A DNA stretch of 64,000 nt from Leptasterias polaris. Lineage: Eukaryota; Echinodermata; Asteroidea; Forcipulatida; Asteriidae. The position numbers and the translations under genes are program-made. Positions 33,601 to 44,230 of the stretch are shown one piece after another. The stretch's first letter is position 1. Every line of letters starts with the position of its first letter. The stretch covers positions 434,001-498,000 of the forward strand of contig JAZGTN010000015.1 in the NCBI GenBank assembly GCA_037783415.1, given 5' to 3'. Below the pieces are notes generated by a model, which ran no database searches, had not been told where the DNA came from, and saw nothing but the letters and a program-made list of their open reading frames with translations.

Positions 33601-36600
33601 TTTTACACATATTGTCAATTTGGGAATCCCATTTCAAATTATCCTGAATAAGAATACCTAACAGTTTCACACAGCTACGTTGATCAAGGACTGAATCCCC
33701 AATATGTTCCGTTAGTAATTTTTGACTTAAAGGGGCAAAAAATGAAAAAATCATAAAAAATCGTGTGATGACGTCATCATGACGTCATTTCAAAATTTAC
33801 AAGAACTTGCCAATATCTAACAACCTACCAACTTTCAACATGATCGCACTTTTACTTTGGGAGATATACGACTTCAAAAAAGGCACCTTTAATGCCGCGT
33901 CACGTGACCCCCGATGACGTCATTGATCTGAAACTTCACACATATGATGGCTGCCTGACGATCAACATATGTGTAAATTTTGAAGTGATTACACAAAACT
34001 TCACCACACACATCTTCAAAAAGTCCATTTTGAACAGTTTTCAACCTGCCGCTAGAGGGCGCTCTTGTGTATCATGCCTTTCATCACTGAAAGTTTCATT
34101 GCAATTGCTTATCGGGAACTAGGCAAAACGGCGCTTAGAACGCGACGTGCGTTATTTGAATGACCTCCGGGTGTCTGAAACGGACGAATAAAAAAAAAAA
34201 AGGGAAAAACTTTAACGAAAACAAGAGCTGTTTCGCTGCGCAGCGAAACAGCTAATAAGTACATTTTAATAATCCTTTTACTGAAGGATACAGCACAAAC
34301 AAAATGTGTCGTTTATATTGAAACGACACAGTTATGATGAAAATAGACCCACATAAATGTGTCCACTGGGAGGTTGTTGGCTTTAGGAAAAATGTATGAG
34401 TCTAGCATTGGAAATGTTGACTACTGAATCAGAGAGAGTCCATGTTGACTGCTAGCAAGGACACTTATACAGTGTCTGAGTACCATAGAGCCCTTGATGT
34501 CAACAAAGATCCTTTTATGTCTGTCAGAGTATTTGACCTAAAGGTACGTGATTGGAGGAAGGACTGTTGGCCATGGCAGGAACATGTCCCAAAGGCAGCT
34601 TGTGGTTGGAAAAATGCTGTTTAGGACAAAAGTACAGTGCTTTGACTGAGTGATTGCATACTTGGTGGAAAATTGTCAGATACTGGTAACTGTACTGTAC
34701 AATGTGTAGCATCATGGAGGAACCTTCCTCCATGGTAGCATGTGCATACAGGCCTTGTCCAAATTGGCAGGTTGAGGGTGTTGCTATGGGCATCCTTAAG
34801 GCGGGTGTCCAGTTGGCAGCTACGGCTTACGGCTAGATTTCCAAGTCATTATGCATTTAAGTATAGTAAGTCCTTAGCAACACACACTCTTAGCAACAGT
34901 TGTAGACGTAGCTGATACTGTGATAGCTGCCAATTCGGATGGCCAAAATGTATGAGGCCCTAATGATCAAGTCATGACTTTACATGTATTTCATGTACTA
35001 ACACAGATATTGACAATGTTGCTGTGTCCAAATTGGCGGCTACAGCTATGGCTAGATTTCCGCGTCATCTTGCGTTGGGTATAGGATGTCCTTAGCAACA
35101 CCCTTAGTAACAGTCGTTGTCGTAGCCACCAATTTGAAGTCTTCATCATGATATAAACAATTACCCCACAAAACTCAGTAAAAAATAGCAAACCTTGTCA
35201 TAAACAGGGGCGGATCCAGGATTTTTTTAACCGAGGGGGATACAACGGCGAACCCAGGGGGCTTAACAAAAAATGGGTGGGGTCCAGGGGCGAAGCCCCG
35301 GTGGGGTCCAGGGGGCAACGCCCCCTGAAGCTCTGAGCCTTTGGCGTTTTGAGAGGTGAAAAATCAAGCCTCCATGTGCCTAAAACAGAGAAATAGACAC
35401 ACTTTTATAGGAAATCGATCTATATCAATCTTCTAATTTTACTCAAAGGGGGGGGGGGGCACGTGCCCCCTGGGCCCCCCCTGGATCCGCGCCTGATTAA
35501 TGCTATTTTGGGAACAAAAATGTATAGTTTGTATTCGTACAATGATAAAAAAGTGAGTTTGTTTTAAATGGTTTTGCATGACTGTTAAATATATTGGTAT
35601 GGGATCAAGAGACAACAAATTGGGGAAACAGAAGAAAATAATTTCTTTGTATATATTAAACTCATACTGGACATTGTAATTTGCGTGAGGAAGAATCTCT
35701 TTTGAGTTGACTAGGCAGTGATCTAATAATGTGTTAGTTTCTTCTTGTGTAATCACTGGATAGGGCACTTGAAATACCTTCTTACAGTCAGCAGCCCACA
35801 CTAGTGTTACCATGTTAATGTTTGCACTCAGATGGAACTGCTTTATAGGTTTTGTATCCTGGGAAATAATTCTCCATTAGGCCACAATAGTTTTGTCCAT
35901 TTAGAGGTAATGGCATTTGTAAATCTAACGCAAGGTCGAGGCTCCATAATGGAATGCCCTTGGATTTTTTACCCTGTCTTAAAATGTACTTCAATATTGA
36001 AGCCTGTCAAATCCAGTGTCATGTTTGAAGTTCATTAGAGTGTTACCTTTCCTCACGTGTAAACTTACTTAATACACAATGTCCATTTAGACATCTGGTA
36101 GTTTACTCAACTACTGCAGCAAGATCACTCCATGATATGCATGCAAAAACCCCAAACTAATTGTACATTTTAAATTTATTTACAAATAATTTTATATATA
36201 GTAGCATGATGAATGCATCATAGCTGGTCACAAGGGTCTGCATTATGTAAAATATTGAAGTCGTAATGATCTAGGCCAGATTTTATGGCTCTGCTTACCG
36301 CAGAATTCTGCCTTTGTGGTCACTATTTTCTGCTCACAAGATTAGCGTCAAGTCGCTGGGCTAGCTGTGTACATAAGGGAAGAATGCTAAGTAATATGTT
36401 CTCAAGCAAAAAGCAATTGCTTCACTTGTAATTTGGAAATAAGTATTTTCTCTTTCAGCAAGCAGAGCCACGATTTTAGGTTTAGTGCCCAATTTCATAG
36501 AGCTGGTTAAGCACAAACATTTACTAAGCACCAGACAATTGTGCTTACTGGTACTACTAGCCAAAATGCAATGTTATGTGCACATTTTGTGACTGGCTCC

Positions 36601-38505
36601 CTGCTTATTTTTGCTAAGCAGAAATTTATGGAGCAATGTTTTCTGCTTTAAAAGCAGCTCTATAAAATTGGGCCTTGTTCATCAAGTTTGTGAATATCTG
36701 TACTAAAACATAAACCAGGTTTGATCCCTGGTCAATGCCTTGATGCCTCTTGAAATGTTACAGTAGAAACTTCAATTCCACTCTTCACAGGTTCCCTTTA
36801 AGGACAAACTACCCTGCCCTTACAATAATGAAATATCAGGCCAGATATCATTTAGCTTTATTAAAATTCCATTGTTTGTCTGTCCTTAATGTGGCTGCAC
36901 AACCTCTGGGCACTGTATTTTCATTGGTGTTGATAGCCAGAGGTTTTACCACTATGATTATTATAGATGTTCTTCAAATACTTATTATATCTTGCTGCGA
37001 GGCAAGAGAGTTCCAGGGGGCAGGGATCTGTGGTCCAGATGGGATTAAATTTCAGAAAAATGTCACAGTAGGCAGAGATGAATGTTGTCATTTTCCACGG
37101 AATTGATTACTAACCAGGAAGTGTAAACTACTGGGTGTGATATTTAAACATCATGCCAGGGATGTGGTTTACTTTATTAAGACAAAGAGAAAGGTGTGTC
37201 ATGTACAGCCTTGGGCATGATTACTCAATTACCAAATTGTAACCCCCCCCCAGACTTGAGACTGTCAATTAGCCAGATATGAGTAATTATATGACTTATT
37301 GTCAAAGCTTTTTTGATGTGAATATGAAATTCCAGCTGCATGCAAAAAGTGCAACTGTGCATGATATCAAGATGATTGGAAACAAATTCAAGATGGCAGT
37401 TTAAAATGTATCTCAACCGTACAATATGAATTTTGAGCTTGGTTTAGTTGTAAAATGTATTTTGAAGTCTAAAAATGGATTTCTCCTTCAGGTAAAGAAA
37501 TATTAATGTGAATTGCCACACTTTAATTGGCATATGGTCGTGTCTCCATTTTTCACTGCATGACGGTCCCATCTTTAAAACCCTATTGTTGACGAAAGGG
37601 CCATTGTCAGTTATCCTAATGAAATTTCATAATGTATAGTACATGTCAGCATATGTCCAAAAAAAAACTGCATTTATTTACACGAACCTGGCTGAAATCT
37701 TCTTCTATTTACTGCGAGTGTAAAAGCATGTGGCGCTAAACAGCACTATATACGTAGATCAGAATGCCATTAATATCTTAGGATATATCCCCACCATTCC
37801 TTGCTTTCCTGTATTGACTTACAAATTAGAAAAACTCGCCGTGGGCTACGTTGTCGCGTACAGCCATGCAACAAGGATCATTCCTAGCAATTGTATACAG
37901 AGAAAAATGACCGATATATTGTATTGGGTTTGTGATACGTGGGGAGAGTGCGCCATCATTTCAGGGGTAGATTTATCATTGGATAAAATGTATGTTCCTG
38001 CTACATTGCCCTGAACTGTGCAATTAATTGTTAGGCCTAATGTTCATTTTTTGTTTTTGATTTCCCTTTTAACGCACCTTCTGCCAAGTCTTGTCGCTAT
38101 TTGTATTTTATCTTTGGTATTTTTTTATAATGTGAGGGCCCCAAATGATCAGCTGTGCTGGATGGGTCACCCTCGTTAAATATGGTTTTAAATAAATAAA
38201 TCATTCATCAACTGAATTCAGATTTGAAATGAGGAAGTATAGCGTAGAGTTGGACAGACTAAAAATAAATTGGTTGGGAAGCCACCTCTTATTGTACAGC
38301 TAGGGACCATCAGAATTTAATGATGATCTTATATATAATATGGAATCATTGTATTGTATACAATAATTACGCTAAACATTTTGTGCTCAAAAGTGGGAGT
38401 GTAGAGGAAGGATTGCAAGGTCTCTGTTTATTTCTCTGTTTATTTCTTTCTTTATTTCTTTCTTTCTTTCTTTCTGTCTTTTTTTTTCTTTCTTTCTTTC
38501 TTTCT

Positions 38506-38548
<43 letters not shown>

Positions 38549-41500
38549 TTTGAGACCTCACCGAGGAGACCTGTTAGTGGAACATTCTGTTTTTCCATGG
38601 TGTCCAGGGAAGAAGCATTGGTTTTAGACTGTGTGTGTAAGGTTCACGTAATTATTCCATGGAGGAATAGTCTCACTCAGCTTTTCCACCGGATGATGAA
38701 GTGAGCGAGGTGGTAAAAACTCCATTGATGATTGAAGTAAAATCTATGCAGTCTACAAACTGACTTGGAATGCAGCGCTCAAACAAATGCGTGACATTTT
38801 ACACAAAATTGTGAAATCATGATACATTGATGTCTTAGAAAAAGCTTATAAACGGCACAAAGTCATTATTGATTTATTAGTTTTTCCTTGAGGCAAATTT
38901 CACAGCGAGGTTGTGATTGACCAAAAAATGAGGGAGGCTCACTAGAATGTTTACTACTATTACCATATTTATAACGAGTAAGCTTTCGGATAGAAATTAC
39001 ACAATTTTGTTTGGGGGGTCATTACCAAAGTATGACCCTATCTTTAATATCAAGTAGATTTAGTAGTCAATGTACATGTAGTGTAGCACCATGAAAAACG
39101 TATGCAATAAATTCCAAGGGCTGTGTATTTTTGCTGCGAATGTTTGGCCATATTTTCCCCACTGTAAACCTTTATCATGTCATGCCGACATGTGAAGCAT
39201 TCTGATCCGTTGTTCATACAAGGGGTCTAGACTGTCTTTGCTTCCAGCATCAGTCCAGTTTGTCATATTTGTTTGGATTGAAAGCAAGATGGCTTTTCTG
39301 TGATAATACAACCCCTGCCTGTTTATGACTCCAGGGTTAGTATATTGTATATTTTTTCACACAGCTATAAAGAGTAGATCTTACTGATGTTTATGACTTC
39401 AGGAGAGCTTATTAAATTACACATTACCTTTTTTACTGCATTGTAAACCTAGTCACCTACATCTTTTATTGGAACAAGCTCTACCAATAGGCAGTCACTG
39501 AGGTTGTAAATGTAGACAGCTGAATTTCTTATGTGTCTTTCGTTTGTTAACTTTTGATGATTGTGTTCAGCTTTCCTTGGTGTACATTTTTCTGTTTGAG
39601 GTTCATGTATGTTTGAAAGATTCAAGTTGTGTGGGATACTGTTTACATTGAGTCTTTTTTCCACATTTGGAACTTAAATTCCTTTAATTTGATCAGGGCT
39701 AAAATTTGGGAATTTGTATCTGGAAATGTTTACTTGACCAGAAATACAAGACCAATCAACACAAGGAAAAAACCCTCCTCACCAGTTTTAAACATGCATT
39801 TAACTGTTTTTATTTGAACAAGCACTAAGACATGTACAATGTAAGAGAAGATTTTCCTCATTTGTGAGTATTAGGCCTAAGTATTTATTTATTTTTAATT
39901 TTTATTGTTTTTCTCGTTAAAGTGGAGCTATACAGCCCCATTTATTTCATTCCTCACACGAATAACATAAATACAATTTTACTTGAACAAGAAACAAATT
40001 AACAACAATTTATGATATTTACAATTAGGAGGTTAAAAATAGTGCATATTAAATGAAGACAGCGAACATGAAACAATGAACTAACAGGTTCTACAATGAA
40101 TCTAGAAACAAAATCATTTGTGAGTATTAAGTATATTTCATTACTCAATAGAACTGAAATGTATTTATCTGACTTAAAGTCAACATGTGAACATAATTTG
40201 GTTCTGTTCAAGATATTACACAGTGAGGTATTGTTATTGAATTGAAAAACACAAGACTGACTTGTTCGTTCATGAGTTTACTGGCCCGATGCTAAAATCA
40301 CTGGCCTCAGGCCAGCGATCCAGTGAAAAATTCAAGCCCTGATAAGTGTTCTCTGAATATAATGCCAATAAGAACTTACATGTATGTTGAAACTGTCTGT
40401 AGGCTTACATGGAGGCCATGGTCTCCATTGCCCTGGACTTGGCCTTGGTGCCCCTTCAAAAGTCCCCCATAAATTGTCTAATGAAAGTTCCCTTTGCAAA
40501 ATGAAAATGGCCTTGCCCTCTCAAAGATGAAATTCCAGGCCTGTTTCTGACATGAAATATACAAAAAGATTTGTCAAGGAGGAAATTAAAATAAGAAAAA
40601 CAGATGAAGAGGAAGAGAAAATGTCATGGAGGGTGTACAGACTGTAGCTGCAGAGAAGAGTTATGTATAGTCAGGTCTTGACTGCACTGTGGGTGGTTAA
40701 TGACAGCGCTACATGTGATGAGACATACAGTATAGTGAGGTATCCAGAGTAAAAACAGTCTCCACAAACAGAGATGAAATAACCACTATCAGTAGGGGCC
40801 TTGGAACCCTAGCATCCTGTGCTCTATATGAGTGAATTCATTACAGGTTTATTTCCAAGAGTTGCCTTTGTGGTTACAAAGCTGTGAGTTTTACAGCTGT
40901 CCAAACATGCATCTTGAAGGTTTTTGTCTCCCTTTTTTGCACCATGCACGCAACTGCAAATGTTACTGTGAGTGAGCATCGCTCAAATGTAAGGAATACA
41001 CGAACGCATCTAAATGCCACTCCATATGGTCTTGTAAAACCATACAATGACCAGACTAAACTTAAATGTGGTGAAGGCTTAGGACACAGTAAAAGAAACC
41101 CCAGAAGACTGCGGCTGGGATTATTGGTCAAGCTTTAGTTAATTTAATTGTGTAGTTTATACATTTTTTAAGTGGTATTATCCTAATGTATTGTCGTGCT
41201 TGGCCTTAATGTAATGTGAGTCTTCAGCTTTGGTTATGGTGGTGGATTCATTTGAAGATATTTCATGGATAAAAGGGAAACGAGAAATGAATGATTCACC
41301 CTGTCATTACATAGCTGTTGAGAAAATGTGTAGTGGATGCAATTTGTAATAGACAACTGGTACATTGTAGGCCTTAGGCAGGAAATGTTAGTGTTCAGTG
41401 GTGTAATGAGAAGGGAGGGCAAGGGGGAAGCCCTCTTCTCAGAACCCCCCCCCCCCCCCCAAATTAGATTGAAAAAAAAAGCACAATGAATTGTTTCGAA

Positions 41501-44180
41501 CATTAATTCATTAGCCCCCTAAATCACGTTTTTGCCTCTGCTTATCCCCCCCCCCCCCCCAGTAAAAAAATTAATTAAAAAGAAGAAAATGTCTGGTGAC
41601 GCAGCCTGTTAGTTTACATTTCACTTGTGTGCACTGTATGTAAACATCAGACTGTATTCTTTTCCAGTGTTACTAAAAAGTGAATCAATAGGGGGGAGGG
41701 GGAGTCTGTTTCTGTCCTCCCGTATTACAAATTTTAACGTCTGATTTCAAACATTGCATTTGAGATACAGTCTAGTTGTTACACCACCAGTTGTTTTTTA
41801 TAACTAATGGAGAGATTGTTTTTCATATACATGTGTGTTCTCACAAACCCTACTGGAGAGTTGCAAATATTGTCGTAGTCAAGTGAACATTAATTGATGT
41901 GCTGAATTTTGCACAGTTGGCCGAAATGAAATCGTGTCTGGTGTGGCTGGTGTCTGTATTGTGATGAGTGTGCTGGAGCGAGTACGTGCTTGTCACTACG
42001 CCAGACAGGATTTTAATCAGATCATAATTTGTTCCTGTAAATCACGATACTGAGACGTAGGTAATAACCCTCAGCCCGGGCATCATTGAGTTTAGAATGT
42101 AAGGCTGTTTGATTTCCATATGACGAATGTAAAAGGAAAAAAGACAAGTCAAGTTGATTGCAGAAACTTGTTTTAAAGTGACCAAAGCATTAACTTTTAC
42201 ATTTCTTCTATAATCTATTGCGAACATGGCACCAAATTATAAATTAAAACATGACCAAGTGGAAAGTGTTATTGTTCTTATATTATAACTTTTTTGAAAT
42301 AATAATTTAAAAATATTATTAATAAAAATCAATTAAAAAGGGGTTCCTTAATCCTGTCTTCCGGTTTAATTTATTTGAAGTTTTTATGACATCAGCTGGT
42401 TTTTATATTTGATCAAAATACATATCAATTTTGACTGAAATCCTCGTTTCAGCCTAAGAAATACAAATCCTTCTGGGAATAAATGTGACCACTGACATAC
42501 CGCAAGAACTATATTCAGCCGACTAATTATACAACCTAATCGCCCAAAGGGAACAGTCTTTTTATAAGATAGAGAAAACCTCTCCAGGGCTCGAATTTTA
42601 CACTGGACCACTGGCCCGAGGCCAGTAATCTTAGTGTTGGGCCAGTAAACTTATGACCTAACAAGTCCGATGGTCTTGTGCTTTTCAATTGAATAACAGA
42701 AACAAATTATGTTCAAGTGTTGACTTTGGGTCTGATAAATTATCTTTCAATTCTATGAGTAATCAAGTATACTCTTCTCTTACTTGTCTCAGTTCTGGTT
42801 CATATAAAAGCAGTCAAATGCATAATAAACTGTGTCAGCAATTTTTTATTTTCACATTTTGAATCTGGTCTTGTAAAAAAAATCTGGTCCAGTAAAGATT
42901 TTGAGCTACAAGCCCTGCAGTCTTGTGGATTTTTTCCCCAAATTCGAGCCCTGCTCTCAAGAAGAATGCTTGATGATTGACAGAATCTATTTAAATTCTT
43001 TCTGCTGGTGAATTTAAAGGCAAGGTGCATGGCTGGATTGGTTCAGTCATTGCCAGGTGCCAAGAGCTGTACATGTCTCTGTCCTTCATGTTGTTTACCC
43101 TGTATAACAGGTGACTATTAAATATTCATGGTTGCTTCGTCTTATAATGCCTTATTCACTCATGAAATCTGTAGCAATTTTAAGATGGATTGATTCTTGC
43201 TCTTACATGTGCGACTAAAATCAAAATTTTGAAACAAAATTTCTGTATTCGATTCTACAAAATAATCTATTTAAAGTTGGTGTCTTCAAATCTGTATAAA
43301 GTTAATCAGATTACATGTATGTGATCAAATTCATGATCATGGAATAACGTTTTGAATTAAGAGGAAAACTTTGGGTTGAAATGATTTCAAGGTCTACGAA
43401 TAATTTGTCAGTAAAGCGGATTTTATTTTTGTACCACACTTATTTGACAATAGAAAGAACAACAGAGTTTGACATTGTTGTTTTACGCGACCCGAACAAA
43501 ACGTGTACGTAATGTACCGTGGAATCACAACGTAGCACTTACAAACACTCTTAAATATGAAACCAAGGAGAAAGGCATTTCTCATCAACAATATTTTGTT
43601 TGCTTCGACAGAGGGTTGCTAGGTTACCAAGCAGTGCTAGAGTGGTCTCACAATTATCAGCAAGAGAGGTTGACTTAATTGCATTTGATTGAAACGCATA
43701 CATGTACACAGATACATACACATGTTCATCTTTCTGACCAAAAACCCATCTTGTGATTGTGGCGCCGAGCTTAACTGTCCATATGTCCACCCTGATTTGA
43801 AACAATTCGGCACTTCACTGCATTTCATTTGAATTTGTTCAGATGCATTGATTTTGTTGAGGAGACCATACCATCAAAATCTTACTCTTTTTATTGCAAA
43901 ATTGAAATGCACTATGACTTGGTATTATTCAACTTAAAGTTACCTTTTTAGAATTTTTAATCCAACAATGTTTGTTTTGATCTTGTCTTTCTTGCTGCCC
44001 TGTTATCATCTATTTTTAATCCAACAATGTTTGTTTTGATCTTGTCTTTCTTGCTGCATTTGGATGTGTTATTTTTGTTTTCATATTGTGCATTTTGTTG
44101 TCAATTTTACATGTATGGTATTTAATTACTGAGTCTTTGATATGATATATTTACATGATATAGCTGGTTTTGTCTTTGTC

Positions 44181-44230
<50 letters not shown>

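Noticed and set aside
34226..34253. 28-bp palindrome as a transcription terminator
   Set aside because: Rho-independent terminators are bacterial; here it is the edge of an interspersed repeat.
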